Assembly: GCF_029227915.1 (NCBI RefSeq)
Contig: NC_079884.1
Location: 682,001 to 746,000 of the forward strand
Direction of reading: 5' to 3'
Length of the DNA stretch: 64,000 nt
Origin: Hydractinia symbiolongicarpus
Lineage: Eukaryota; Cnidaria; Hydrozoa; Anthoathecata; Hydractiniidae
The number at the start of each line of letters is the position of its first letter. Positions within the stretch are counted from its first letter, which is position 1. A model generated the notes under the pieces. The model saw only the letters and a list, made by a program, of their open reading frames with translations, searched no databases and was not told the origin of the DNA. Made by a program: the position numbers and the translations under genes. Positions 23,901 through 35,600 of the stretch are shown here, in pieces.

Positions 23901-25885
23901 GTTAAGTTTGATGCGAGTTGTATTTTTTATGTGTGTCTATACAATGTTATATGTTATTATGTTGTTATTTCATTATGTTGTTTTATTTTTAAAATTAACG
24001 AACAGATTTTTAAAAGCAAACATTTACCCTTTTTTTTAGTTTAAATAAAAATGTACTTGCAGGTTTCAACGTTGTTGAATGATAACAACGACAAGAAGGG
24101 CACCTTTACGTGCCTGTTTAAACATTCCTTAAAGTGACCAAACATTGTTACAAATTAGATGTAAAAGCATAAATAGAAAAAGTTTTACGTAGACGTTATG
24201 CGTCGCTTAATGTTTCAAAGTATTTTTAAAACTTCTTTTAACAAAACAGGCGTGCTGTTTTTAAAATTACCCGAATTTAAAAAACACAGCACGGATGGAC
24301 ATAAGGTAGGATAGCACAACCTTTATGCACAGTACTCTCTTTCTTACCTTACAGCCAATCTTTTCCTGAAAAATTACTACTCTGGATCTATTCTACCATA
24401 GTGTTACAACACCTGAATATTATCTACAACCAATTTTCGCTTTAGCTCAAAGCTCTCTTGGTTTTTATGTAAACGTGACAAGCAGTATGAACTCTTTTTT
24501 AATGAGTGTTGGAATATTAAGCGAAATCTTTGCCAGATATATCAATATTAATATGTTCTTTAACTCTACTAGAAATGTGCCTGGTGGTTTCACTCACATA
24601 GCTAGCATTACAACTAGCTCATAAAAATTTATACACAAGTCCAGATTTAAAAGATTCAGGAACTCTGTCCTTGCAAGAAAAATAATCTTTAATTTTACAC
24701 GACTTCTAAAATGGAAAACAATTTTCGTGACATAGTGATTTACATTTAAGATTTGACTGTTAAAATATTAAATATTTGTGAGTTTTTATCAGTTTTCAAA
24801 TGTTCTTTTACTCTACTTACAAATCGTGTAAATTTAAAAATTATTTTTCTTGCGTCACCTTCCATATTGGTTGATGGAGGAGAAATGTCGTTAAGGGAAA
24901 ATTCAAATTGCGTGGTAAAAGGGGCTGCGAAAGATTCAATAAGCTCAATCCCCGCAATTTCCGAAGAATGGTGTGTAATAAACGGACCACTCAAAAGGTT
25001 AAGGTTACAAGATTATACACACTTGGAAACCCAATAGACGTCTAGACAACCCGTTTAAATAAATAATTCATTTTTTGTAATGAATTTGCTACTTTTTATT
25101 TTTCTAGTATTTTTTGGCGGTAAAATAAGCTACGGTCTGAAATATCTATTAAATGTCAGTAAATCGAAAGTTTGTTTTGATTAAGAACAGAGACAACACG
25201 AGGAGCTGTATTTGCTTAAAAATGCTATGTTACTGGTTTTAAAAAGTTAATGAAAACCTCTAAAAATGCTTTAAAGTCATTAGATTTGCCTTATGAATCT
25301 ATTATGTATGATATAGCTAGCTAACTAGTTCAAAAGCTTTGAAGTTTATTTTATTAAAAAGTCATGGATATCCGATTATGTAGGGCACTTTTCTGTCATT
25401 TGCAGTTATATTTGGGCGTTCAATATAATATTTAAGATGATTTAAGTCGTTATTTTTGTCCTTAGTAATAATAATTTTTCTACCGCTATTCGTGTAAGTC
25501 ACTAAAGTCGAAAACCAACAGTTGTTTTGTAGCTCCTTAAGAATTTGAAAGTTCTAGAAGTTAAAATTTATAAAATTTAAAATATAGTACACCAAAGAAT
25601 TTAAAATTGGAAACTCGTGTGTCAAATAAATGAGATCAATGGTATTTCCTGTGCCACAAATACTTCTGATCAACGAGAATTAAATAGCCTGCTGGTTACG
25701 GCCATTATTAAACTTTTCTGCGTGTGGAGAGTTTATGCTTCACGGATGAAAGTAGTAAGCATGTAGAACGGCCTACCAACTTCTGGAAATAAATAATGAA
25801 GCGAAGGGGATATTTAAAAACAAAATACAATACAAATATCGCTGCATGTGAAATATACAAAAAGACAGTATAAAATCTAACAAAA
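20942..25885. other. Gene-poor sequence
   Basis: Downstream of the receptor an AATAAA occurs near 21610. A reverse Helitron 3' terminus relic is listed at 21060. A forward ORF of 79 codons at 22104-22343 (REKAFPSAPHNKKIYFRAHD) has slightly protein-like composition but no neighbours or motifs to support it. Otherwise no coding, RNA or repeat structure was recognised. Confidence 0.35.
21060..21100 (-). mobile_element. Helitron 3' terminus relic
   Basis: On the reverse strand the sequence TTTTCCCACGGGCTTTATCGACC resembles the hairpin plus spacer of the 9998-10716 element (TTTTTCCACGGGTTTTATCGAC), but the final CTAG is lost. The rest of the element cannot be delimited. Confidence 0.4.
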
Positions 25886-25983
25886 TCTATATTATAACAC
25901 CCGTACACGTCTGTCACGCAAAATGGTAGCTTAGCAATGCGGTATAAAAAGGACGGGCGATTTTTCCACGGGCTAACGACTAG
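25886..25983 (+). mobile_element. Complete 98-bp mini-Helitron
   Basis: It begins TCTATATTATAACACCCG after an A (25885), runs through CGTCTGTCACGC, and ends GATTTTTCCACGGG-CTAACGA-CTAG (25980-25983) followed by T. Both termini match those of the 9267-9417 and 41089-41205 elements. It seems to be little more than the two ends of the family joined. Confidence 0.68.
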
Positions 25984-27056
25984 TAATATTAAATTTTTCT
26001 TTACCTAAAGTAATACATATTTATATGACGTTAAACACCAATAGGTAATGTTTGTTTATGTGCAAATTTATTAAATTTTGGTGAAGATTTTAACTATTTT
26101 ATTCATTCTCTGTTACATGTTTAAAAAGCTGCGGCACATGAAAAACAACTTCTCTAGACGCGTCTATAGATTGATTATGTTGACTGGACTATTAAATTTG
26201 TTACTATGCGTCGCCTTATAAGGTCATAAATCGTTTTGACTAATTAAGTTGCATTAACATTATTAATTACAAAAATGGTAACAACTGCTATAAATTGAGA
26301 CGACCTGCGCTATACAGATCAGAATGGATTATTTATAACTCCATAAGGCATCATGGACGTGATGTAGAAAAGAAGGATATGTAATTATTGTTGTTGTTAT
26401 TCTTGTGTCTTCTGTCTTGTGGATAACAAGAGTGTTGTCATGTTATCAACACTAATTTTCTGTTGATTTTCGTAGCGGCGTGTTATTTTGCAAGGCTGAT
26501 TTATTGCTTGGCAGTTGCTCTTTGCAATAATCTAAATTATTATATCATAATATAGTCTATAAGAAGAAAATATTGAGTTTAAAGAAGTAAACAAGAAAAT
26601 TTATTGCATAACAAATTAAATTTAGTATCCGTTAATACTTTCATCAAATTGTGTTATTTTAGAAAAACTTGCGATTTAGCAGTTACCTTTTATTTGTCCA
26701 AATTTGGGCCAGCAAATAATTAGGCTGGTCAAAAATTTATTTAACATCCTTTGTCGTATAACGGAAAAAACTAAAATATCTTCTATATTAATTATAGTTT
26801 TCTGTCTTAGCGTTAGAATTACTTTTTGCTTAGGAACGCACCAAATAGTGATGATTAAAATGCAATTTATTTTACCGAACCTGTTTGTGTTTGTCATTTT
26901 TTTAAATTTCATAAATTGAGTCTTCTGTGGCTTTTTAAAATTGTTTCAATAAACGCTAATCGAAAATAAGGACGTGCTTTCGAGCATGTGCTTTAATCAA
27001 ATTTAAAATGAGAATGTTATCAAAAAATTCGTCTCCACGGTTGCTTTTACACCGGG
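25984..27056. other. Gene-poor sequence
   Basis: Two overlapping ORFs on opposite strands (26676-26912 and 26704-26919) mirror each other and have Ile/Phe/Asn-rich composition; neither is convincing. Nothing else recognised. Confidence 0.35.
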
Positions 27057-27123
27057 ACGAGTGTGATTTGAACCAGCGACTATGAATTTAATCCTATCGC
27101 TCTGTCAACTGAACTATCTGTCT
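27057..27123 (-). repeat. tRNA-like relic (degenerate tRNA gene or SINE head)
   Basis: On the reverse strand there is an A-box match TAGTTCAGTTG (27117-27107) and a B-box match GGTTCAAATC (27074-27065) at tRNA-like spacing. The ends GACAGAT and ACTCGTC could pair only partly as an acceptor stem, and the anticodon stem does not form. This is what a pseudogene or tRNA-derived SINE looks like; it is not a functional tRNA. Confidence 0.5.
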
Positions 27124-27806
27124 GATTGAGGTGAGTTTGCAACTGTCTTTCGCTTTACTACCGCAACAAGCACACTTGCTGTTGCAGTGCATGCATGTTA
27201 AGGAGGTCTAGTGAAAAACCTAGCTACACCACAATCACGGATTTTTCAAATACTAGGGTTCTTGATTGTAGTTATTAGAAAATGTGACTCAAGCTACCAT
27301 ATCGGACAAAAATGATGAGAAAAATGCAGTTTCTTCGTCATTTTTTCACATATGGACAAAAGTGTTAAGTTGTCAATGTTCTGTAACAGGTAAGTTGCAA
27401 AATCGCAAAAATCTAGATAAAATAAATTTTAACATTTTCTAGCGCGCCTGTATTCTCCAGCGTGACTAATAAAGGCCCCGAAATTCTTAAAAAATGATTA
27501 TACTCACGCTAGCAACAAATAACTATGAGAACACTATGAGAATTTGGATTATACAAATAAGTTTCAAATCAGTTTTAAACAATGACTGTGTTGAACAGTA
27601 ACGATCAGCTTCGAAATTTGCTGTCTTGTCAAATCATATTTTGATTGTAGTTAGTCTTGATTATTTGTGCACTCCTTAATTTCAAGAGATTCAAGAGGTT
27701 AAACGAGGTAAGTAAGTTTTTACCATTCACGATACGTGGTTATTTCAGTCGTCACGTTAACAGCCCTGGTCAGAGATCAGTATTTTTTTCATGTTCTGCC
27801 CGGTCA
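27124..27806. other. Gene-poor sequence
   Basis: Between the tRNA-like relic and the minisatellite I see no ORF of note and no repeat boundary. If the relic is a SINE head, its body would lie on the lower-coordinate side, not here. Confidence 0.3.
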
Positions 27807-28508
27807 AAAAAGATGTGATCAGTTGAAATGTTTAAAAATTGAAAAATGCTTAAGTCAGTAGATAATGCTCATTAGTTTTGTCTGGAAAAATAGACAAGAT
27901 GTGATTGGTTCAAATGTTTGAGAATTGAAAAAAAGCTCAAATCAGTAGATAATGCTCATTAGTTTTGTCTGGAAAAATAGACAAGATGTGATTGGTTCAA
28001 ATGTTTGAGAATTGAAAAAAAGCTCAAATCAGTAGATAATGCTCATTAGTTTTGTCTGGAAAAATAGACAAGATGTGATTGGTTCAAATGTTTGAGAATT
28101 GAAAAGAATGCTTAAGTCAGTAGATAATAGCCATTGGTTTTGTCTGGAAAGATAGAAAAAATGTGATTGGTTCAAATGTTTGAGAATTGAAAAAAATGCT
28201 TAAGTCAGTAGATAATAGTCATTAGTTTTGTCTGGAAAGATAGACAAAATTTGATTGGTTGAAATGTTTGAGAATTAAAAAAATGCTTAAGTCAGTATAT
28301 AACGCTCATTAGTTTTGTCTGGAAAGATAGACAAAATTTGATTGGTTGAAATGTTTGAGAATTAAAAAAATGCTTAAGTCAGTATATAACGCTCATTAGT
28401 TTTGTCTGGAAAGATAGACAAAATTTGATTGGTTGAGATGTTTGAGAATTAAAAAAATGCTTAAGTCAGTAGATAACGCTCATTAGTTTTGTGTGAAAAA
28501 TTAGACAA
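27807..28508 (+). repeat. Minisatellite, about 8 copies of an 87-bp unit
   Basis: The unit can be read as GACAAGATGTGATTGGTTCA, then AATGTTTGAGAATTG, then AGTAGATAATGCTCATTAG, then TTTTGTCTGG. The GTGATTGG block recurs near 27815, 27901, 27988, 28075, 28163, 28251, 28338 and 28425. Copies 2-4 are nearly identical, while 5-8 form a second subtype with AAATTTGATTGGTTGA. It ends against the Helitron-like sequence that follows. Confidence 0.9.
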
Positions 28509-28931
28509 GATGTTATGTTATTATATACCTGCGTGGTCAGCTGGAGACAACCTGAAACTAAAATTGGACCAATTTTTCGAACCTGGATCAACAAACATGT
28601 CTTGCAACAGACAAGTTGATGACGTCAAAAAACCTTCCTTAAAAAGTCTATCAATTTTCTTGATAAGCGTTTTAGGCTCTACACCATATATACAATGGGA
28701 AAAAAAGTTAAACCCTTATATCTTTTTAAACGTTCGTTGAAAGAACATGATTCTATTCATTATTTTTATCACAGTTTTATTCTCTTATCAATAGATGCAA
28801 TTGGTTATTAAATTGCTAAAAACAATTGTTTTGTTTATGCACTGCTAATGTTATCAAAATTCCAAAAAACCTATATTTTTTACATTTTTTCTACCGCCTA
28901 AGTGAATGTTTCCACGGGTCTATAGAACTAG
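28509..28931 (+). mobile_element. Non-autonomous Helitron-like element, 5' end replaced or truncated
   Basis: The internal sequence is related to the 9418-10716 elements (AATTGGACCAATTTTTCGAACC, GATGACGTCAAAAAACC, TTGATAAGCGTTT, TATATCTTT), and the 3' end is TTTCCACGGGTCTATAGAACTAG with CTAG at 28928-28931. The expected TCTCTTATAAT start is absent; the minisatellite occupies that position. Confidence 0.6.
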
Positions 28932-29371
28932 TCTAATATACTAATTTGTGCGTCTATGACTTTTGCAAAGAGGATGTTATTATATGTCTTTGGTAACTAA
29001 CAAATTAAGCCATTTTTGACGTTAAAGCAATATTCTAAGCCATCGCAATGCACTTTCAAGTTTAAGGAGAAACTTGAAAACGGGTGAAAATAACTAACGT
29101 GAGTAACTAAGGACCACCTGGAAAAAAAATAGACCAATTTTATAAAGCAGGATCAACCCACCCGTTTTGGAAAATTAGTTGATGATGTCATCAAAAATCT
29201 TTAAACCATTCGTGAAAAGCACACGATTCAGTATTTTTTTGGTCAGCGTTTCAAGCTCTACAAAAAAAGCAACGGACTAAAACATTTTGTGTATTGACGG
29301 GTAATTTCTGACGTCATTAAAATTAAAATTACTGATTTGTTTCATTGTTTTTCCACAGTCTTAAAAACTAG
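28932..29371 (+). mobile_element. Non-autonomous Helitron-like element, second of a pair
   Basis: It starts TCTAATATACTAATTTGTG directly after the CTAG of the preceding copy, continues with GACTTTTGCAAAGAGGAT as in the 9.4 kb copies, and ends TTTTTCCACAG...AAACTAG (CTAG 29368-29371). The terminal hairpin is decayed. 440 bp, non-coding. Confidence 0.65.
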
Positions 29372-30492
29372 TTTTGCACATTATTGAGTCTCAAAAAAGC
29401 GGAACCATGTAGCTTTAATTGGATACTTACTTTGACTTCTCAGTTTTCACAAACTACCCCATGTATTTTGCGTGCGTGAGCATTGTTTTCGTTGCAAAAT
29501 TAAAACATCGCATTACGCCAAAGCCTGTCAATGCGCGGAACGTTACCATTGACAACAAATAAAAAGGTTAGGTAAGTTCTCTGAGTAGCAGGTATTCGAA
29601 AATACCTCGCTAAACGTTCGCAATTTACAGAATCAAATTGCGTGCGTAATGTGGCCCGCAGTAACTGTACACTGTACACTTTGATGTAATTTTGTTTTTT
29701 ATCAATGGTTCTAACGTCCTGTAAACGACGCAAGTTATTCGAAATCTCACAAGGGGCTTCTCAGAGATTTTTTACGGAATGAACCTCATTACATTTTACT
29801 TTAAAGAAACTACATGCTTGTATGCATGTACTTCGTTGGGTAAAAGAAATGCACATTTCGGCTGTCCAAACTCAGAACTGTTATAACACACTTCTATTCG
29901 TGAAACACTTAGCTAGCCTAATTCCAAACATCCCAACCATACATATTTTATTGGTTTTACTTTTTCGTCAGTCCTAATTTTTCGTTAGTTCAAACATTGT
30001 TGATTTAAGCTTGATATTCAAATTTTACAAGGTACCATTTCCTGTTTTGTTTGATGATTACATTTTAAAGAACTGTTTCCTAGGTTGTCCGGTGAATTAT
30101 CCAGATTTAAGGCTTGACTGCTTAGCAAATGCTGAAGTTACATTCTTCAGCTCGGCTCTATCCCTCTAACTCGGTTGCAAATAAACATGTATTTAGTCAC
30201 TTAGACTCGGCGAGTGTTGTTGGTATTGTAACATCTATTATCCGCTGCCTGACGATTATTGGTTTAAATCAATGACGAAAATTTAAAAAACAACAACATA
30301 TTTTTGTCGCCATTAATTTTGAATCAACCCTATTCTTCGTCGCTGAAGTTTGTGCCATTTAGGTTTGTGGCGAGGGTTGCATTATATACATATGTGGTTT
30401 TAGTTTTACCGCGCACGACAATTAAATGCCAGAAAAAATAAAGAAATGAAGTTTGCCTTCATAGTTAATATTGCTATTGAATTTACTTTTAG
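29372..30492. other. Gene-poor sequence, possible intron of the gene ending at 30893
   Basis: A reverse ORF of 77 codons (29500-29733) in slightly GC-richer sequence has Arg-rich composition but no motif. Upstream exons for the 30493-30893 coding exon should lie here or further left, but I could not identify them. Confidence 0.3.
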
Positions 30493-30893
30493 TAAGAAAA
30501 CCCATGGAATGTACTAAATCGCCTGTTCTTTTCTCAGAGATTCTTTTGATTGAACATCAAAAACACTGTAGAAAAATTGTAGCGGTTGAAAACGAAAACA
30601 CATCCAATCCTGACAGAAATGAAAATAATGAATCAATAGAACGCAAGGACAATTTAAAGTCGAGCGAGCTTAATCTTATTGTAAAATGGAAAGACTTTCC
30701 TCCAAATCCACCACCACTGATATATATTCCCAATGCAATGCATGATATATCACCTACTGAGGGTAAACTATCAAGTTTCCATGTTAGAATTGAAGACGAG
30801 AATGTATTGATTACGATGACGTTGGATAAAAAAACGTATCAGGGAAAATTAACCAAACTTGTACATAGTTGTACCACATGGGACAAGTGTTAA
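30493..30893 (+). CDS. Unassigned protein, probable terminal coding exon
   Basis: An acceptor-like TTTACTTTTAG ends at 30492, followed by about 133 codons open to a TAA at 30891-30893. The first ATG is at 30504; a longer reading starts at 30471. Seen: a short segment with spaced Cys and His (MECTKSP...LLIEHQKHC) that could be half of a zinc finger, an acidic Asn/Glu-rich linker, then a compact C-terminal region (LNLIVKWKDFPPNPPPLIYI ... FHVRIEDENVLITMTLDKK) with alternating beta-like pattern. An AATAAA lies about 17 bases after the stop (30910). I do not recognise the family. The protein-like composition, acceptor and nearby poly(A) signal support a real gene. Confidence 0.5.
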
Positions 30894-32609
30894 CGTAATG
30901 AACACATCAATAAAAACTGACATTCCAAGTTAGATTTTTTTATCACATATTCGATACCGTCTTTACTAGATTTAAAGTCAGTATTATAGAAGTGTTAACA
31001 GCTCATCTGCTAGTTTACCAGAAATGTCAACATTTAAAAGGTTGCGCTTGTTTTCACAATAACAAACTCGCTTGCAAGATAGATAACAAAGCCACACTTA
31101 TTTTTTGTATAAATATGTAAATAGTATGTACAAAGAAACGAAACCTTGGCATGTAACATATGATTTACCCTTGCTGGTAAATGTGTCGTTAGTTATCAGT
31201 CATGGGTATTATGAGCTTACGAAGTTCAGGTTAGATTATAAATTTAGGGAAACAATTTAAATCATTTTCGAAATATAAATTATGTATGATTTTGTGCACT
31301 CTCTCATATCTATAGTTACTATGTAGCTTTAAGGCCAAATATGTAATAGCTATACTTCTTTACACCTTTCCATCTCGTGTTTGAAGAGTATTTTAAATCA
31401 AATTAGTTTTTTTTTGGTGCAATCTTGTTCATAAATTATAAAAATTAACAATTTTTTTCACCATTTGTCCGACGTTCTACTTACGTCGATTGAGGAACGT
31501 TGAAAATGCGCAAGTTGCTGTTTCTATGATATCCGCATTATAGAACAAATAACGCGACAGCCCCTAAAGGTCGGGGAGATCGAGATAATAGACCATGTCG
31601 ACGTCAGCAAGAATTTGCACGGTTTGAGGATTGTTCTCTGTTTTCAACATTGACATGTGTGTGTGTCTAATATAAAAAGAGTGTAAATAATTGTTTGTGT
31701 GTACAATCTTCGACTATTTGTTCCAATGATTTTCTAAACAATATTTTAGAGGCGCTACTTATATCTAAACCCTTTATTGATTTTTTTTAATTCACGTAAA
31801 AATGTTAAAATTATATTACCTTTAAGTTACTGCAGTTGTTTCGCTATAAAAACGAACCCAGTTGCTGTAAGGACTACTCAGTGTCACCCATGGAGATATA
31901 ATAATATCTCTATGGGTGGTCCTAGGCAAAGTTGTATCAATTTTCTGCATTGCTAGTTAAACTTTTAATATTTATTTGGTTTGGTCATGTTGTTACATTG
32001 ACATTTCTAGTGTACAGTTGCGAACATAGATTGAAAATCTGATGAGTTGAAAGTGAAGACACCTTAATAACCAACAGCACTGTGATCCATACCTAGCTAT
32101 CCATACCTTAACTACCTCACAAAATATTTACCAAATCACAAATAATGAAATGGCAGTATAGCCAATCACTTGTTCAATTGGAACAAAACAATGATATAAC
32201 CGTGTGTCGCACCGCAGGTGGGGCGCTCACCAATAATTAAATGTTCATTGCGGTTAAACCAACTAACTGCTAATGTCAGCATTTCATGTGTTAGCTCATT
32301 AAGATATTATAGGCATAAAATATCGCATGTTAGGGTAAATTCGCCAAATGGAAGCAATGCTATATTTTATCTCAATAAAGTATATTTCATTATTTCTAAG
32401 ATGCTGTATGCTATAAAATACAGCAACCTGTGAACAACATAAAAAAGTGCGTGCAATGTGGACCATAAATCAGTTTTATTAAATATTCATATATATTTTT
32501 ATTTTTTATTGTTTTGTTTTTCAATGGAGCGTTTACGTTTTGAACTTGCTGACTCTTTAATCAAACGGGAATTATTATTTTACAGTTTTTATCAAACAAT
32601 GGTGTCCTT
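30894..32609. other. Intergenic sequence between the unassigned gene and OATP
   Basis: Convergent 3' ends flank this region. It contains an imperfect foldback at 31885-31918 and otherwise no recognised feature. Confidence 0.35.
31885..31918. repeat. Short imperfect foldback
   Basis: CACCCATGGAGATA is mirrored by TATCTCTATGGGTG with one mismatch and a loop of about six bases. No matching second copy was noticed, so it may be a chance foldback or the core of a small MITE. Confidence 0.4.
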
Positions 32610-32615
32610 TTTATT
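32610..32615 (-). promoter_or_regulatory. Poly(A) signal of the OATP gene
   Basis: AATAAA on the reverse strand (TTTATT on the forward strand), about 42 bases after the OATP stop codon, at the normal distance for 3' end processing. Confidence 0.5.
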
Positions 32616-32656
32616 AAGATTTGGTGCAACTCAGTGAAAAGTAGTTCGCAGCGATG

Positions 32657-35600
32657 TTACAGTTTCGTATCGTCACAATACCCACTGTTGTCGGTGGAGA
32701 AATCAAGTTTGTTATTGTTGGAGTAGATAGTTGATTTAGGTTGTTTGTACGTTTTCCATGCAATGGTATACAGGACGAAGGAAACAGCTAAAATAAAAAC
32801 AGGATTGTCATGACAGCATCTAATTGACCTGCCACAGTGATGGGCTTACCCTTTTAGGGCGAGTCTCCATTAAATGGTTTTAATGGTTTTCTCACATTGT
32901 TCTTCTTCCAAACTTGCCTCTATAGACCACTTTCCTCGTGACGTAGTTGTTTTGATTTCATTTTCAAAAACAAATGGGCATGCGCGCACTTTTGTGTAGG
33001 TAAAAATGCAGGAATCGCACATGATAAAAGAGAAACTGGAATTATTCACTAATTTCGAGCGACTATTTTTTTTTAGATGAATTTCCTTGGTTATTGTGGT
33101 CTGTTATTTATATTACCTGTCCACAGAAATGCTTGTGCATGTGCAAAAAAGCTGCAAACTTTATAACTTTTGTAAACATTGGCAAGTCATCTATAAATAC
33201 TGTATATTATACACTAATTTTTTACCTGAAACAGTGGAGAGTGCAAGAGACAAATATAATGATAGTCTGTCCACATCATACTCCGCACAGTTAGATTTCT
33301 TTCCGCATTCATCATATTTCCACACCAAACAAGTGGAATCTATAATCTTCCCAACCAACACTGGCCCTGGTAACATCGCAAGTGAACGTAATAAAAGAAA
33401 CTGTAAACCCATGGCAAAACTTCTTCGATTATCTGGAACACTTCTGAAAAAGTAGTGTTTTTGTACACATTAATACCTCATAAAATTTCGCCGGTGAAAA
33501 GTGACGAAATTTTTCTGGAATACACCTTTCCCGAATTTCATAAATTATAATAATTATGACATCATCCAAAAATTTATAATGGTTCTATGTTCTTTAAACA
33601 AGGATATTCATATAGAATCTTAAATTATTATGATAATAATAAAGTTTTTAGAGCAATATAATACTCTGGTTGGATTTATTTAGATTTGAGGAAAATAATT
33701 ATTTTGAAAACGAGGCTATCATTAGAAAGCTCAGTTATATACAAGGTTTTACCGTAACTTTCAGCTCGTAATTGAGCCACTCAAAAAACAGAAAAATTTA
33801 CGAAATTAGGTAATTTTTTCTACCTTTTGCTAAGGAACTTAGAGATAAGAATCCTTTTTAGTATCGATCTCGTTAATTCAGTTTGGCATAATTAGGAAAT
33901 TCGGGAAAGGTCTATTTCGTCACTTTTAACCGACGCTAAGTTTTTAAAAGAAAACAGTTTTTAATCAATAATAATACAAGTGTTGTTTTCTTCATTTTCA
34001 AGACATTTTTCGCTTTCTTCTTCCTCTTCTCTTATCGTAAATATAGTCAGGTTCGTTCACTATAAACTTGGACAAAATGCGACAGCTTAAATGAAAGGTG
34101 TTCTATGATACTTTTTTAAAAGTGGTTTAAATTGTTATTTTTTACTTATAAACTTGTAATGACAAACTCATGCTGTGTTTTTTCTTAATTATTCGGTCCC
34201 GGAGGTAGAATTCCGTCCTCCCCGGTCCTAATAAATTTAAAATACCCCAAACCGAATAGGGTTAAACTGAATATAAACTTGGACTTTTACAACAACTTAT
34301 TCACTTATAGCTAGACGGGTTAACAGGACCGAATCGTATGTTTTATTTAAACCAAATTTACGAGAAAGCATTCCACACAGGTGTGGCAAAATTGTCTGAT
34401 TTTTCGCCAGAACTTTTTCCACAAAATAGAAATTGCTGGCCATGACTATGTTGTAACTTGTGTTTTTATTTCAGTTGAAGTTACGAAAAGTTATTGTTTG
34501 AAAAATATGTAACAGCCGATGTACCTGCTTTAGCAAACGCACGTAAGAGACGTGAACCTAAACTTCGTACCTTAATACCATCATATTGTTGGGTGTCCCA
34601 TTTGCAAAAGCAAATACTAATATCAGGAAGAGGATGCACACAAAGAGAACTACATTCTTGCATTTCAAGTTACATTTGCCTTTTGAAATCAGCGCTGATT
34701 CGGTTGATGAATTTCTCAACGGCGATATGCATGAACAGTTCTGGTAAATCTAAAATTGGTATGTAAATAAACAAATACAAACAGGAACAGGAACAGGAAC
34801 AGGAACAATAAGATTGAACTGTCGAGAAAGTTTGCGGTTTGTTTTTACTGAGGGGAAGGGACAGGGCGATTGCCGGGACGAGGCGTTTTTCGGGATAATT
34901 TTGTTCCGTCTTTATATGGATAAAAGTTTGTCGGGATGTTTTTTAGTTCAGCGAGACAATTTCTCCATATTTCAATAGGGACAGATTGTCACGCTTGTCC
35001 CGGAACAATGTGTTTATATGGAAGAGACGTTTTGCATGAGCCGGGATCCCGTTTAGCTCAAGCACAACAAGCTCCTGGCACAACTCCGTCCCAGACCATT
35101 CCGAGGCGCGACGTTTTGTTCTATATAAACACACCATCATGGCACGAAGGAAATAACTTTCTTCAAAAAAAACTTCGGCTAACTGGAACCTCGAATAAAT
35201 CGAACATTCCTTAACTTGATCCAATTTTCGTTATCGCTGAGGCTAATTTCTGCAGATACTTTTTAATCGAGAAAATAAAATCAAAGACTAGATAAATGTC
35301 AGAAGATTTATTTTTTAGTTTTTATTAACTGCTGATAGATAATGTTGCATGTCAAGGAAAATTTAATTTACAAGTCACATGCATGACTTTTTCATCGCAA
35401 TTTTAGGCTAAATACGACTTAACGGAAGCTTCGTTTAACTTACACATTCGTTAAGTCCAACTATTTTCCTCGGTCGTAGGTTCCAGCTACCAGTTGTTAA
35501 CTGTTGCACAAAATCATCCCGGAAAACGTACCGTCCCGCAATCGTTCTGTCCCGCGTCTTCTTTAAATTAATAATACTGTTACCCGGTGCTGGGATGATA

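Noticed and set aside
33087-33455. Forward 122-codon ORF
   Set aside because: Antisense to OATP exon 8, which carries the LPGPVLVG and DSTCLVW motifs.
34494-34766. Forward 90-codon ORF and the reverse 60-codon ORF over 34481-34663
   Set aside because: Both are shadows. The true coding frame is a third one on the reverse strand, OATP exon 7 (34749-34571), proven by the NCSCI motif and exact phase match with its neighbours.
34936-35224. Overlapping forward (92 aa) and reverse (93 aa) ORFs in the OATP intron
   Set aside because: The two strands mirror each other over CGGGAC-type repeat sequence; likely a mobile-element fragment rather than coding.
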